Positions 35,772 to 46,364 of a DNA stretch of 49,140 nt are shown in pieces. This stretch comes from Candidatus Pelagibacter sp. (GTDB lineage: Bacteria > Pseudomonadota > Alphaproteobacteria > Pelagibacterales > Pelagibacteraceae), in assembly GCA_028227525.1 (NCBI GenBank), contig JAOJAE010000008.1, positions 1 to 49,140 on the forward strand. The letters are read 5' to 3'. Both the position numbers and the translations under genes were made by a program. A model generated the notes under the pieces. It had not been told where the DNA came from. It saw only the letters and a program-made list of their open reading frames with translations, and searched no databases. Position 1 is the stretch's first letter; every line of letters begins with the position of its first letter.

Positions 35772-36704
35772 TTAATATTTTGAGGCCCTGTTCAGTCTAT
35801 CATTAATTGTTTTGCCAATACCTTTATTTTTAATTTTTTCGACTGCAATCATTTTATAACCCTCTTTTTTGATTTTTCTTAATATTGTATAAAGATTTTT
35901 AGCTGATTGCTGAAGATTATTATTTTTACTTAAATAGTAGTAGTTTTTAAATGTAGTTTTTCTTTTTTTTATTAATACAAAAGCTTCATTTTTTTTTGAT
36001 TTTTTAGCATTTATTCTTAATGGAATACCAGGAGAATAATGTAAGGGGAATTGACCGGGTGCAATTTTTTTTTTCAAATTAGTTTTAATTAAAACTTTTT
36101 TTTTTAATGTTTTTTCTATTTTTGAAATATCTAATCCACCAAATCTAAGTATTGTTGGTTTACTTAATAGATTGATAATAGTGGACTCCAAACCAATTTG
36201 GCATCTTCCCCCATCTAGGACATATTTAATTTTTGATCCAAACTCTTCAACAACATCAGATGCTTTAACAGAGCTTAATCTGGTTGATATATTTGCACTT
36301 GGTGCAGCTAATGGGTAGTTCAAAACTTTAAGTAGTTTTCTTAATAGAGGATGCTTAGGAAAACGAACAGCAAGGCTTGTTTGTTTATTAGTTACAAATT
36401 TAGAAATTTTACTCCCTTTTTTTAATTTCAGAATAAATGTGATCGGTCCGGGAGAAAATTTATTATAGAGCTTAATAAAATTATCATTAATATAACAATC
36501 ATCTTTAAGCTTATTAATATCTGAATAATGAACAATTAAAGGGTTATTTTTAGGTCTTTTTTTTAAATTAAATATCTTGTTTACTGCAATGTTTGAATAA
36601 GCATTTCCAGCTAATCCATAGACAGTTTCAGTTGGCACAGCAACACAATCATTTTTATCTAAATATTTTTTAGCTTTTTTGATATTTGATTGAATAGATT
36701 TCAT
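35772..36704 (-). CDS. tsaC: L-threonylcarbamoyladenylate synthase (Sua5/YrdC type)
   Basis: This 310-aa protein has the YrdC domain (about residues 5-190) with AVPTETVYGLAGNA, IFNLKKRPKNNPL, PGPITFILK, LAVRFPKHP and PLAAPSANIS, and a C-terminal Sua5 domain (about 210-310) with APGQFPLHYSPGIPL. It makes threonylcarbamoyl-AMP for the t6A37 modification of ANN-reading tRNAs. It diverges from xseB across only 20 nt, an unusually short promoter space. Confidence 0.94.
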   Translation of the reverse strand: MKSIQSNIKKAKKYLDKNDCVAVPTETVYGLAGNAYSNIAVNKIFNLKKRPKNNPLIVHYSDINKLKDDCYINDNFIKLYNKFSPGPITFILKLKKGSKISKFVTNKQTSLAVRFPKHPLLRKLLKVLNYPLAAPSANISTRLSSVKASDVVEEFGSKIKYVLDGGRCQIGLESTIINLLSKPTILRFGGLDISKIEKTLKKKVLIKTNLKKKIAPGQFPLHYSPGIPLRINAKKSKKNEAFVLIKKRKTTFKNYYYLSKNNNLQQSAKNLYTILRKIKKEGYKMIAVEKIKNKGIGKTINDRLNRASKY

Positions 36705-36724
36705 GTATTAATAATTATTATTAT

Positions 36725-36961
36725 ATGAAAGATAAAAATTTACTACCTGATAATAATACAAGTACACTTGAGGAGCTAACAGACCAGGCAAATCAAATAA
36801 TAGAATCTTTAGAAAATGAAAAAGATCTAAATAATTCAGTAGAAAGCTATCAACAATTATTAAAGCTAAACAATATTATTGAAAAAAAATTTCATAAAAG
36901 TTTTAGATCTATAGGTGAAGAAACAAATAAAAAAGTTAAAGAAATCATTAAAAAAAAATGA
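36725..36961 (+). CDS. xseB: Exodeoxyribonuclease VII small subunit
   Basis: This 78-aa acidic, helical protein contains STLEELTDQANQIIESLENEKDLNNSVESYQ, whose TLEEL...IIESLE...L..SVE.Y pattern is that of XseB. It is the small subunit that binds XseA to form the single-strand exonuclease; xseA is not in this window. As in many proteobacteria it heads the xseB-ispA-dxs run, overlapping ispA by 4 nt (ATGA). Confidence 0.88.
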   Translation: MKDKNLLPDNNTSTLEELTDQANQIIESLENEKDLNNSVESYQQLLKLNNIIEKKFHKSFRSIGEETNKKVKEIIKKK

Positions 36962-37830
36962 AAACTGAACTTGATAGGATTGCAAAAGATACAAACCTTT
37001 TTCTGAAGAAATTTCTTAAGCAACAGAATAATTCTAAATTAATTCCAGCTATGAATTATGGCCTATTTCCTGGTGGAAAAAAAATTAGATCTAAAGTTTT
37101 AATTGATATTGGCTCATTACTATCAATAGATTACAAAACATTAATTGCTATCGGTGCTGCCGTAGAATGTATTCATGCTTATTCTCTTATTCATGATGAT
37201 TTACCATGCATGGATAATGATAAACTCAGAAGAGGAAAGCCATCTACACATATTAAGTTTGGAGAGTCCACAGCAGTGCTTGCTGGAAATTCATTACTTA
37301 CAATGGCATTTGAAATTTTAGCAAGTCCTACTTTAAAAATAAGTGAAAAAATTAAGATTAACTTGATTAAGAAATTATCTCAATGTTCGGGTCACTTAGG
37401 CATAGCAGGTGGTCAATATCTAGATTTAAGTTATGAAAAAAAAAAGATATCCAAAAACAAGATCATAGAAATGGAAATTAAAAAAACAGGAAAATTATTT
37501 AGTTTTTGTTGTGCTGTACCTGCAATTATTAAGAAAAAAAATACTAGAGAAATCAAATTTTTTGAAAATATGGGATCTGATATTGGTTTATTATTTCAAA
37601 TAGCTGATGATTTAATTGATTTCAAAGGTAGCTCTAAAATTGCTGGAAAAAAAACAGGAAAAGATCAAAAAAAAGGTAAAGCTACACTAATAAGCTTACT
37701 AGGATATATGAATGCAATTAAATATTGTGATAGAATTATTTTAAAAATAAATAAGAATTTAAAAAAATATGGTTCAAATTCTAAAAATATAAAAGAGACA
37801 TTGAATTATATTTTATATAGAGAAAAGTAA
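36958..37830 (+). CDS. ispA: Farnesyl diphosphate synthase family (short-chain polyprenyl synthase)
   Basis: This 290-aa prenyltransferase has the first Asp-rich motif in [12 protein letters not shown], the upstream GGKKIRSK and the second Asp-rich motif in [10 protein letters not shown]. The two residues inserted in the first motif (DDLPCMD) are typical of bacterial farnesyl diphosphate synthases. It condenses IPP with DMAPP and GPP to FPP. It overlaps both xseB (4 nt) and dxs (1 nt). Confidence 0.93.
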   Translation: MKTELDRIAKDTNLFLKKFLKQQNNSKLIPAMNYGLFPGGKKIRSKVLIDIGSLLSIDYKTLIAIGAAVECIHAYSLIHDDLPCMDNDKLRRGKPSTHIKFGESTAVLAGNSLLTMAFEILASPTLKISEKIKINLIKKLSQCSGHLGIAGGQYLDLSYEKKKISKNKIIEMEIKKTGKLFSFCCAVPAIIKKKNTREIKFFENMGSDIGLLFQIADDLIDFKGSSKIAGKKTGKDQKKGKATLISLLGYMNAIKYCDRIILKINKNLKKYGSNSKNIKETLNYILYREK

Positions 37831-39743
37831 TGCAAAATTATAAATTTTTAAACAATATCAATTTTCCATCTGATTTAAGAAAATTATCAGAAGATGATTT
37901 ACAAAATGTTTCTGATGAAGTTAGAGAAGAGATGATTAGTGTGGTGTCTGAAACTGGAGGACATTTAGGTGCAGGGTTAGGAGTGGTTGAACTAACAGTT
38001 GCTCTGCATTATGTTTTTGATACTCCTAATGATAAATTAATTTGGGATGTAGGACATCAATCTTATCCACATAAAATTTTAACTGGAAGAAAAAGCAAGA
38101 TTAGATCTTTAAGACAAGGAAATGGATTATCAGGATTTACAAAAAGATCAGAAAGTGAGTATGATCCTTTTGGAGCTGCTCACAGCTCCACATCTATATC
38201 ATCAGCACTAGGAATTGCTGAAGCAAATAAATTAGCAAATAAATCCTCAAATGTAATTGCTGTAATTGGTGATGGCGCAATAAGTGCGGGCATGGCTTAT
38301 GAGGCTATGAACAATGCGGGAGCATCAAAAACTAAAATGATTGTTATTTTGAACGATAACGATATGTCAATTGCAAAACCAGTAGGGGCTATGAGAACTT
38401 ATCTAGCAAAGTTATTTACTGGGAAAATTTATTTCAGTCTAAGGGAAACAATAAAATTGTTAATGTCTTCATTCTCTAAGCGGTTTAGTGACAAAGCTGG
38501 TAAGGCTGAAGATTTTCTAAGGTCTGCAGTTACAGGTGGTACATTATTTAACTCATTAGGTTTTTATTATGCGGGTCCAATAGATGGTCATGATCTAACA
38601 AGTCTTATTCCGATTCTTAAGAATGCAAGGGACCTGAAACATGAAGGTCCAATTATGATCCATATTAAAACACAAAAAGGAAAAGGTTATTCTTATGCTG
38701 AAAAAGCATCTGATCATTACCACGGTGTCTCAAAATTTAATGTGAAAACAGGTGAGCAAGCAAAAAGTGGAAGCAATCTCCCGGCCTATACAAAAGTATT
38801 TGCTAATACCTTAGTTAAACATGCTCAAAAAGATAGTAAAATTATTGGAATAACAGCTGCGATGCCTGGTGGAACGGGTATGGATATTTTTGGGAAGGAA
38901 TTTCCAAAAAGAATGTTTGATGTAGGTATAGCTGAACAACATGCTGTAACTTTTGCAGCTGGTTTAGCAACAGAGGGTTATAAACCTTATGCTGCAATTT
39001 ATTCTACTTTTTTACAAAGAGCTTATGATCAGGTTGTTCATGATGTGGCCATTCAAAGTTTACCTGTACGATTTGCAATAGATAGAGCTGGCCTAGTTGG
39101 GGCAGATGGATCTACACACGCTGGTTCGTTTGATATTACTTATTTATCAACACTACCTAATTTTATTGTTATGGCTGCAAGTGATGAAGTTGAGTTAGTA
39201 AAAATGATAAACACTTCAGTTGATATTAACGATAAACCAAGTGCAATTAGATACCCACGTGGAACAGGTGTAGGTCTTGATTTGCCCTCAATTGATGAAA
39301 AAATTGAAATTGGAAAAGGAAGAATCATTCAAGAAGGAAACCAAGTTTGTATTTTAAGTTTAGGAACAAGACTTGAAGAATGTAAATTAGCTGTAGAAGA
39401 ATTAAAAAATAAAGGTGTATCAGTAACAATTGTTGATGCAAGATTTGCAAAGCCTTTAGATCAAGAACTTATCTTAAGATGTGCTAGAGAACATGAGGTT
39501 ATGATAACTATAGAAGAGGGGTCGATTGGAGGTTTTGGTTCTCATGTTAAAAATTTATTAGCTGAGAAAGGGATATTTGATAAAGGATTAAAGTTTAGAG
39601 CAATGATGTTACCTGATACTTTTATTGAACAAGACAATCCTAAAAAAATGTATGATGTAGCAGGGCTAAATGCCTCACAAATTTCAAAGAAAATTTTAGA
39701 TGTCTTATTTACAAAAGACTCTATTAAAGTGGTAAAAAACTAA
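37830..39743 (+). CDS. dxs: 1-Deoxy-D-xylulose-5-phosphate synthase
   Basis: This 637-aa ThDP enzyme has the DXS signatures [32 protein letters not shown], the ThDP/metal motif [18 protein letters not shown] and [14 protein letters not shown], plus [15 protein letters not shown]. It makes DXP from pyruvate and glyceraldehyde-3-phosphate, the first step of the MEP isoprenoid path, and feeds ispA and ispB. It ends 6 nt before the convergent aroC; tlyA, a frequent alphaproteobacterial neighbour, is absent. Confidence 0.97.
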   Translation: MQNYKFLNNINFPSDLRKLSEDDLQNVSDEVREEMISVVSETGGHLGAGLGVVELTVALHYVFDTPNDKLIWDVGHQSYPHKILTGRKSKIRSLRQGNGLSGFTKRSESEYDPFGAAHSSTSISSALGIAEANKLANKSSNVIAVIGDGAISAGMAYEAMNNAGASKTKMIVILNDNDMSIAKPVGAMRTYLAKLFTGKIYFSLRETIKLLMSSFSKRFSDKAGKAEDFLRSAVTGGTLFNSLGFYYAGPIDGHDLTSLIPILKNARDLKHEGPIMIHIKTQKGKGYSYAEKASDHYHGVSKFNVKTGEQAKSGSNLPAYTKVFANTLVKHAQKDSKIIGITAAMPGGTGMDIFGKEFPKRMFDVGIAEQHAVTFAAGLATEGYKPYAAIYSTFLQRAYDQVVHDVAIQSLPVRFAIDRAGLVGADGSTHAGSFDITYLSTLPNFIVMAASDEVELVKMINTSVDINDKPSAIRYPRGTGVGLDLPSIDEKIEIGKGRIIQEGNQVCILSLGTRLEECKLAVEELKNKGVSVTIVDARFAKPLDQELILRCAREHEVMITIEEGSIGGFGSHVKNLLAEKGIFDKGLKFRAMMLPDTFIEQDNPKKMYDVAGLNASQISKKILDVLFTKDSIKVVKN

Positions 39744-39749
39744 TTTGGT

Positions 39750-40832
39750 TTAACTGCACTGAGCTTTGTGCATTAAGTAATGATCTAATAAAACGCAATT
39801 CATCATAGCTTCACCTACGGGTACAGCTCTTATCCCTACACATGGGTCATGTCTTCCTTTAACTGATATAGTTGTATTTTTTCCAAATTTATTAATTGTT
39901 TTTCTAGTTGTTAAAATTGATGAAGTAGGTTTTACTGCAAAGGAGGCAATAATTTCTTGACCACTTGATATTCCACCCAAGATTCCTCCAGCATTATTAG
40001 AGTTAAATTTTAATTTTTTACCCTTTTGAGAAATTTCGTCTGAGTTTTGTTCACCACTTAATTGTGCTGAGTTCATTCCAGATCCAATGTTTACCCCTTT
40101 GACAGCGTTAATACTCATTAAACCAGAAGCAATATCAGAGTCTAGTTTTGAATATATGGGGGCACCTAATCCCGCAGGTATTCCTCTTGCTCTTATTTCA
40201 ATCACAGCTCCGCAAGAAGATCCAGATTTTCTTACACCTAGTAAATATTTTTCCCAAAGTTTAATCATCGATTTATCTGGGCAGAAAAATGGATTTTTAG
40301 TTATTACTTTGTCGTTCCATTGATTTACATCACATCCTAATATTCCTAATTGGGTCACGGCCCCAATAACTTTGAACTTTTTTCCTAATTTATTTTGCAA
40401 AATTAATTTAGCTATTGCTCCAGCAGCAACACGAGCCGCAGTTTCCCTTGCAGAGGATCTCCCTCCACCCCTATAATCTCTAATTCCATATTTCTTAAAA
40501 TAAGTTAAATCAGCATGTCCTGGTCTAAATTTATCTTTAATGTTTCCATAATCTTTTGACCTCATATCTTTGTTGTAAATTATTAGTGATATAGGAGTCC
40601 CAGTTGTCTTTCCCTCAAATACACCAGATAAAATTTGCACTTTATCGTCTTCTTTACGCTGAGTTGTAAATTTTGATTGTCCAGGTTTTCTTTTATCTAG
40701 TTCAATTTGTATATCTTGTTCTTTAATACTTATGTTAGGAGGACATCCATCGACCACACAACCTATTGCAGGTCCGTGAGATTCTCCCCAAGTTGAGAAA
40801 CGAAATAGCTTTCCAAAAGTATTAAATGACAT
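39750..40832 (-). CDS. aroC: Chorismate synthase
   Basis: This 360-aa protein opens [26 protein letters not shown] (abbreviated), with RRKPGQS-like [42 protein letters not shown] and [11 protein letters not shown], the chorismate synthase signatures. It converts EPSP to chorismate using reduced FMN. It diverges from pdxH across a 33-nt gap and converges on dxs. Confidence 0.97.
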   Translation of the reverse strand: MSFNTFGKLFRFSTWGESHGPAIGCVVDGCPPNISIKEQDIQIELDKRKPGQSKFTTQRKEDDKVQILSGVFEGKTTGTPISLIIYNKDMRSKDYGNIKDKFRPGHADLTYFKKYGIRDYRGGGRSSARETAARVAAGAIAKLILQNKLGKKFKVIGAVTQLGILGCDVNQWNDKVITKNPFFCPDKSMIKLWEKYLLGVRKSGSSCGAVIEIRARGIPAGLGAPIYSKLDSDIASGLMSINAVKGVNIGSGMNSAQLSGEQNSDEISQKGKKLKFNSNNAGGILGGISSGQEIIASFAVKPTSSILTTRKTINKFGKNTTISVKGRHDPCVGIRAVPVGEAMMNCVLLDHYLMHKAQCS

Positions 40833-40865
40833 TATTTATATTGTATAGATTATTTTGTTTAAATT

Positions 40866-41492
40866 ATGAATGAAAAAAACTCACTTGGCCTTAATAACTG
40901 CTTCTTAGATCTAGACGATCCCATTGAATTGTTTAAAGTTTGGATGAATGAAGCAAAAAAATCTGAGCCCAATGATCCCAATGCTCTTTCATTAGCAACA
41001 TCTAATAAAAATAACATACCATCAGTAAGAATGGTTTTGTTAAAAGAGTTTAATCAAAACGGTTTTGTATTTTACACTAATTTAAATAGTCAAAAAGGAA
41101 ATGAACTTAAAGAAAATCCAAATGCTGCAATGTGTTTTCATTGGAAAAGTCTTTTAAGACAAATAAGAATTAGTGGAACTATAACTCAAGTAGAAGATAG
41201 TATAGCTGATCAGTATTATAATTCTCGAGGCTATGACAGTAGGATTGGAGCATGGGCATCAAAACAAAGTAAAGAATTAAAAAATAGAGATGAGCTTGAA
41301 AACTCAATTAAAGAGTTTAAGCAAAAATTTGATGATAAAAACAATGTACCAAGACCCAATCATTGGTCCGGTTGGAATTTATCACCGACAAGAATCGAAT
41401 TTTGGTTGGATGGAGACAACAGAATTCATGAAAGATTAAATTATACTATTGATAAAAGTAGCAATTGGATAAGATCTTTATTAAGTCCTTAA
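40866..41492 (+). CDS. pdxH: Pyridoxamine 5'-phosphate oxidase
   Basis: This 208-aa flavoprotein shows FKVWMNEAKKSEPNDPNALSLAT, VRMVLLKEF, FVFYTNLNSQKGNEL, FHWKSLLRQIRISG and the C-terminal PxHWSGWNLSPTRIEFW and DNRIHERL motifs of PdxH. It oxidises pyridoxine or pyridoxamine phosphate to pyridoxal phosphate. Its TAA stop overlaps the stop of the convergent ispB within TTAA. Confidence 0.96.
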   Translation: MNEKNSLGLNNCFLDLDDPIELFKVWMNEAKKSEPNDPNALSLATSNKNNIPSVRMVLLKEFNQNGFVFYTNLNSQKGNELKENPNAAMCFHWKSLLRQIRISGTITQVEDSIADQYYNSRGYDSRIGAWASKQSKELKNRDELENSIKEFKQKFDDKNNVPRPNHWSGWNLSPTRIEFWLDGDNRIHERLNYTIDKSSNWIRSLLSP

Positions 41493-42502
41493 AAATTTCT
41501 AGCTAAACTAAACGAAGTAAGGCTTCTTAAAATAGTTTTTTCTTTTGAGTCCTTAAATACTGTAAGAGAGCTTGAAGCAAGATTAATGTAATGTTGAGCT
41601 TTTTGATAGCACTCATTTATAATGTCATATTTTTTTATCAAAACAATTATTTTGTTAAAATCATTTTTTTCTCTAAAATCTTTTTTAAAAAATTCAGTTA
41701 ATAATTTTTTTTCATCAAAATCTATTTTTTGAAATAGTAAAATAATAGGTAAAGTAATTTTAGCTTCAAAAAAATCTTGACCTATCTTTTTACCAAATAA
41801 TTTTAAATCAGAATTGTAGTCGAGAGTATCATCAGCAATTTGAAAGGTTAGTCCAAGATTTCTTCCATAGAACTCAAGAGCATCTTTTTCTTTAGAGTCA
41901 ACGTCAGATAAAATTGCTCCTACTTTTGTTGCAGCTGCAAAAAGCTCAGCAGTTTTTGCTGATATAATTTTTAGGTAAGTTTCTTCAAGCATATCAACCT
42001 CACCTTTGTGTTGAAGTTGCAAAACTTCTCCTTGAGCAATTTTTGAGGAAGTTGATGACAACAATTTTAAGACTTCCAAATTTCCATCTTCTACCATCAT
42101 TTCAAAACATCTACTTAATAAATAGTCTCCAATTAAAACTGAAGAATGATTATCCCAAACTTTATTTAATGTGTCCTTACCTCTTCTTATGGTTCCCTCA
42201 TCAATTACATCATCATGCATTAGAGTTGCACTGTGTATTAATTCAACACAAGCCGCTAAATTAATATCTCTTGAGCCTTTGGAGTACCCACATAATTTTG
42301 CTGATCCAAGAGTTAATAGGGCACGTAATCTCTTCCCACCAGTTTGAATGTGGTAGTCAGTCATTTTTTGGACTAACTCAACATCACTGGCTAACTTTGA
42401 TTTTATCTTTTCTTCAGTAAGAACCAATTTATCTTCAACAGAATCTTTAAGCTGAAAGTATGAGTTGTTTATCTGATTTTTAAGCTGAACTACAGTTCCC
42501 AT
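41489..42502 (-). CDS. ispB: Long-chain polyprenyl (probably octaprenyl/decaprenyl) diphosphate synthase
   Basis: This 337-aa protein has the long-chain pattern: GGKRLRALLTL, the first Asp-rich motif in LMHDDVIDEGTIRRG and the second in FQIADDTLDYN, with no insertion in the first motif. It probably builds the ubiquinone side chain; chain length cannot be set from motifs alone. A divergent 114-nt gap separates it from the S49 peptidase. Confidence 0.92.
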   Translation of the reverse strand: MGTVVQLKNQINNSYFQLKDSVEDKLVLTEEKIKSKLASDVELVQKMTDYHIQTGGKRLRALLTLGSAKLCGYSKGSRDINLAACVELIHSATLMHDDVIDEGTIRRGKDTLNKVWDNHSSVLIGDYLLSRCFEMMVEDGNLEVLKLLSSTSSKIAQGEVLQLQHKGEVDMLEETYLKIISAKTAELFAAATKVGAILSDVDSKEKDALEFYGRNLGLTFQIADDTLDYNSDLKLFGKKIGQDFFEAKITLPIILLFQKIDFDEKKLLTEFFKKDFREKNDFNKIIVLIKKYDIINECYQKAQHYINLASSSLTVFKDSKEKTILRSLTSFSLARNF

Positions 42503-42548
42503 AATTAAATTAAATTAATATATTTAGGTTTTATATATTACTTATCAA

Positions 42549-42576
42549 TTGACGCACCTATTTCTTCATTTATAAG
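42549..42576 (+). promoter_or_regulatory. Candidate promoter of the S49 peptidase-glyQS-ppdK run
   Basis: TTGACG at 42549-42554 and TATAAG at 42571-42576 are 16 nt apart in the 114-nt gap between ispB and the peptidase gene. The start would lie near 42583, and an AAGGA ribosome site (42606-42610) precedes the ATG at 42617. This is a consensus match only. Confidence 0.4.
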
Positions 42577-42616
42577 TAATTAATATATTCAATTAATAAT
42601 TCTATAAGGATTAAAA

Positions 42617-43423
42617 ATGTTCTCTTTTTTTAAAAAGAAAAAGACTGTAGCCCATATAAAACTGAGTGGTGTTATAGGAAATGCTGGAAAATTTAAACAA
42701 GGTATAGATTTTGCTGGTCAAGAAGAAATTATAAAAAAGGCTTTTTCTCTTAAAAAAGCATCTTGTGTTGCAATAACTATTAATTCTCCTGGAGGATCAC
42801 CAGTTCAATCACATTTAATTTATAGTTTTATTAGACAGGAAGCTAAAAACAGTAAAAAAAAAGTAATTGTATTTGCTGAAGATGTTGCTGCATCGGGCGG
42901 ATACTTAATCTCATGTGCTGGAGATGAAATTTATGCAAATTCAAGCTCAATCATTGGATCTATTGGAGTTATTTATTCTTCATTTGGATTCACAGAATTG
43001 ATTAAGAAAATTGGTGTTGAAAGAAGAGTTCACACAGCTGGTAAGAATAAAAGTACTTTAGATCCATTTTTAGAAGAAAAAAACGAAGATATAGAAAGAT
43101 TAAAAAAAATTCAGTTAGATTTACACAAAGATTTTATAGATGTAGTAGAAAAAAGCAGAGGAACTAAATTAAATAAATCTGAAGTAGAGCTTTTTTCAGG
43201 AGAATTTTGGTCAGGTAGTAAAGCTAAAGAACTAGGATTAATAGATGGGGTAGGTAATGCTCATCAAATTCTAAAAGAAAAATTTGGAAATGATGTTGTT
43301 ATTAAAAAATTTGAAAAAACTAAAGGGTGGTTAAGTCAAAAACTTTCTTCTTCTAATAACCAAGTGGATCAATTAGCTAACATTTTAGATGAAAGGTCAA
43401 TCTGGCAAAGATATGGTTTCTAA
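42617..43423 (+). CDS. S49 family serine peptidase (SppA/SohB-like)
   Basis: This 268-aa protein has the S49 fold: [24 protein letters not shown], the nucleophile Ser in [12 protein letters not shown] and the general-base Lys within [13 protein letters not shown]. Members cut signal peptides or membrane protein remnants. The N-terminus ([10 protein letters not shown]) is only a short basic start with no clear transmembrane helix, unlike typical SppA/SohB, so membrane attachment is uncertain. It overlaps glyQ. Confidence 0.88.
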   Translation: MFSFFKKKKTVAHIKLSGVIGNAGKFKQGIDFAGQEEIIKKAFSLKKASCVAITINSPGGSPVQSHLIYSFIRQEAKNSKKKVIVFAEDVAASGGYLISCAGDEIYANSSSIIGSIGVIYSSFGFTELIKKIGVERRVHTAGKNKSTLDPFLEEKNEDIERLKKIQLDLHKDFIDVVEKSRGTKLNKSEVELFSGEFWSGSKAKELGLIDGVGNAHQILKEKFGNDVVIKKFEKTKGWLSQKLSSSNNQVDQLANILDERSIWQRYGF

Positions 43424-44294
43424 ATTAAAAAAACCAAAAAAAAAATTTCAATCATTTCAAGATACAATTCTAAGTCTTCAAAAATTCTGGAGTAAACATG
43501 GTTGTATTATTTTACAGCCATATGATATGGAAGTTGGGGCTGGTACTTTTCATCCAGCAACTACACTTAGATCGCTAGGTCCAAAGCATTGGAAGGCTGC
43601 TTATGTTCAGCCATCAAGAAGACCAACAGATGGAAGGTATGGTGATAATCCAAATCGACTACAGCACTATTATCAATTTCAAGTTTTGATTAAACCTTCA
43701 CCAGATAATATAAAAAAATTATATTTAAATAGCTTGTCAGTAATTGGTATTGATCATAATGAACATGACATTAGATTTGTAGAAGACGATTGGGAAAGCC
43801 CAACACTTGGTGCCGCAGGTTTAGGTTGGGAAGTTTGGTGTGATGGAATGGAGATTACACAATTCACATACTTTCAGCAAATGGCAGGATTTGAATGTAA
43901 ACCTGTGTCTGTTGAAATTACATATGGATTAGAAAGAATATGTATGTTTACCCAACAACAAAAAAATGTTTATGACCTTATTTGGAATGATGAAGGGGTA
44001 AAATATCATGATGTTTTTCATCAAGCAGAAAAAGAATTTTCTGCATATAACTTTGAACACGCAAATATTGATAGTTTATTCAAAATGTTTGATATGTTTG
44101 AGCTTGAAGCTAAATCTCTTGTAGAAAAAAATGTATCACTACCAGCGTATGATCAATGCCTAAAGGCAAGTCACATATTTAATATTTTAGACGCTAGAGG
44201 AGCAATTAGTGTTGCTCAAAGGGCTGGATATATAGGTAGAATTAGAGATATTACAAAAGCTGCTGCAGGTATTTGGTTAAATAGTCAAAGCTAG
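43413..44294 (+). CDS. glyQ: Glycyl-tRNA synthetase alpha subunit
   Basis: This protein of about 293 aa includes the class II core [36 protein letters not shown] (abbreviated), [28 protein letters not shown] and [18 protein letters not shown]. It charges tRNA-Gly with GlyS as a tetramer. The ATG at 43413 overlaps the peptidase gene by 11 nt; an earlier in-frame ATG at 43389 would add 8 residues and give a 35-nt overlap. Neither has a clear ribosome site. glyS follows without a gap. Confidence 0.95.
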   Translation: MVSKLKKPKKKFQSFQDTILSLQKFWSKHGCIILQPYDMEVGAGTFHPATTLRSLGPKHWKAAYVQPSRRPTDGRYGDNPNRLQHYYQFQVLIKPSPDNIKKLYLNSLSVIGIDHNEHDIRFVEDDWESPTLGAAGLGWEVWCDGMEITQFTYFQQMAGFECKPVSVEITYGLERICMFTQQQKNVYDLIWNDEGVKYHDVFHQAEKEFSAYNFEHANIDSLFKMFDMFELEAKSLVEKNVSLPAYDQCLKASHIFNILDARGAISVAQRAGYIGRIRDITKAAAGIWLNSQS

Positions 44295-46364
44295 ATGTCA
44301 GAATTTTTTTTAGAATTGTTTAGTGAAGAAATACCTTCAACTCTTCAAAAGAATTTAAGAGAAGATTTATTAAATAGTTTTATTAAATCATTTAATGAAA
44401 AGTTTATTTTATTTAAAAAAAGCTCGTCATTTTCAACACCTAATAGACTAATCATTATATTTGAAGGCCTACAAAAACAAATAATTTTAAAATCTGAAGA
44501 AATCAAGGGCCCAAGTATAAAAGCTCCAGAACTAGCGTTAGAAGGTTTTATCAGATCAAATAATATTTCTAAAAAAGATCTTTTTAAGAAAGCAACAGAT
44601 AAAGGAGAGTTTTATTTTTTTAAAACAAAATCAAAAAAGCTTAATACTCAAGATTTATTAGAGGAATTGGTTCCTTTAATATTACAAAAAATTCAGTGGA
44701 AAAAATCAATGAGATGGAGTGATTTTAGTTTAAATTGGGGTAGACCGTTAAAATCAATTCTTGCAATTTTTGACAAAAAAAAATTAACTTTTAATTTTCA
44801 CCATTTAACTTCTTCAAATTCGACATTTGTAGATAAAGAATTTGAGGAAAAGAAAAAAATATTTATTGATTTCAAAGATTACAACAATTTTTTTAAAAAA
44901 TTAAATATTATCATTGATCATAATCAAAGAAAAAATTTAATAGAAAAAAAATTAAATGAAATTTCAAAGAAGAAAAATATATTAATTGAAGATAATTCCA
45001 AGTTACTTGATGAAGTTGTTGACCTAACAGATCAACCTAACGTTATATTGTGTGAATTTGATAGAAAATTTCTAAATATTCCTAAAGAAATTTTAATAAT
45101 TACTATGCAACATCATCAAAAATATTTTCCAACTTTTGATAAAAAGGGAAATATTACTAATGAATTTTTAGTTGTAACTAATAAGCATGACAAAAGCGGT
45201 TTAATAAAACTTGGAAATGAAAGAGTTGTGGAGGCTAGATTAAGTGATGCTGAGTTTTTTTGGCAAAAAGATAAATCACAAAATTTAGTTAAAAGAGTTT
45301 CAAGTCTAAAATCTATGAATTACTTTAAAGGACTGGGAACATATTTTGATAAAGTTCAAAGAATGAGAAAGCTTGGCGGTATGCTTTCTGATGAATTGTT
45401 AATAAGTAAAGACAAGGTTGAACTTTCTGCATCCATCTGTAAAGTTGATTTAGTTTCTGAACTTGTTGGAGAATTTCCAGAGCTTCAGGGAATTATGGGT
45501 GGTTATTTTGCAGAAACACAAGGCTTTGAGAAAGATGTTTGTAAAGCAATAAGTGAACAATATTTGCCAGCTGGATTAAATTCAAAAGTTCCCAAAAAGC
45601 CATATAGTGTGGCATTATCATTAGCTGATAAAATAGATACCTTGGTTGGTTTTTTTGGAATAAATCAGAAACCAACAAGTTCCAAAGACCCATTTGCTCT
45701 AAGAAGATTGGCCTTGGGAGTAATTAAAACAATAGTTGAAAATAAAAAAGATTTTAAAATAAGAGATTTAATTAGTTATTCTACAGGTCTGTACTTGGAT
45801 CAAGGTTTTGAATTTAAAAATAAATCTCTTCAAAACGAATTAATTAGTTTTTTGATGGATAGATTGAAATTTTATATGAAAGAAGAGAAAATTCGTAGTG
45901 ATATTATTTTAGCTTCAACAAGTTCGTTTAATTTAGATCGATCAGTGGTTATTTTTGGTAAGGCCAAAAGTTTAAACAAGTTTGTTAATAAACCTAATGG
46001 GATCGATTTGATCTCAAGTTACAAAAGAGCTTCAAATATATTAGAGAGTGAATTAAAAGATAAAAACCTTGAATTATCAAATACAACTGACCCTGGTATT
46101 TTTAAAACTGAGTTTGAGAAAAACTTATATAAAAAGATTAATGAACTTAGTAAGTATTTTCAAAGTATTAATAAAGATGAGGATTTTGAACAATCTATCA
46201 ATAATTTAGCTGAGTCCAAAAAAGTAATTTTTGATTTTTTTGACAATGTGATTGTAAACGATGAGGACATCACAATTAAAAAAAACAGGCTGGAACTAAT
46301 TCAAATGTTATGTAAAACGTTTGATTATTATGTTAATTTTTCTTTAATCGATTCCCTTCAATGA
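44295..46364 (+). CDS. glyS: Glycyl-tRNA synthetase beta subunit
   Basis: This 689-aa protein starts SEFFLELFSEEIPS, with KGPS in the early domain, WKKSMRWSDFSLNWGRPLKSILAIFD, ITMQHHQKYFPTFDKKGN, NERVVEARLSDAEFFWQKD and SLADKIDTLVGFFGI, followed by a C-terminal anticodon-binding region. These are GlyS landmarks. It starts right after glyQ and overlaps ppdK by 4 nt. Confidence 0.96.
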   Translation: MSEFFLELFSEEIPSTLQKNLREDLLNSFIKSFNEKFILFKKSSSFSTPNRLIIIFEGLQKQIILKSEEIKGPSIKAPELALEGFIRSNNISKKDLFKKATDKGEFYFFKTKSKKLNTQDLLEELVPLILQKIQWKKSMRWSDFSLNWGRPLKSILAIFDKKKLTFNFHHLTSSNSTFVDKEFEEKKKIFIDFKDYNNFFKKLNIIIDHNQRKNLIEKKLNEISKKKNILIEDNSKLLDEVVDLTDQPNVILCEFDRKFLNIPKEILIITMQHHQKYFPTFDKKGNITNEFLVVTNKHDKSGLIKLGNERVVEARLSDAEFFWQKDKSQNLVKRVSSLKSMNYFKGLGTYFDKVQRMRKLGGMLSDELLISKDKVELSASICKVDLVSELVGEFPELQGIMGGYFAETQGFEKDVCKAISEQYLPAGLNSKVPKKPYSVALSLADKIDTLVGFFGINQKPTSSKDPFALRRLALGVIKTIVENKKDFKIRDLISYSTGLYLDQGFEFKNKSLQNELISFLMDRLKFYMKEEKIRSDIILASTSSFNLDRSVVIFGKAKSLNKFVNKPNGIDLISSYKRASNILESELKDKNLELSNTTDPGIFKTEFEKNLYKKINELSKYFQSINKDEDFEQSINNLAESKKVIFDFFDNVIVNDEDITIKKNRLELIQMLCKTFDYYVNFSLIDSLQ

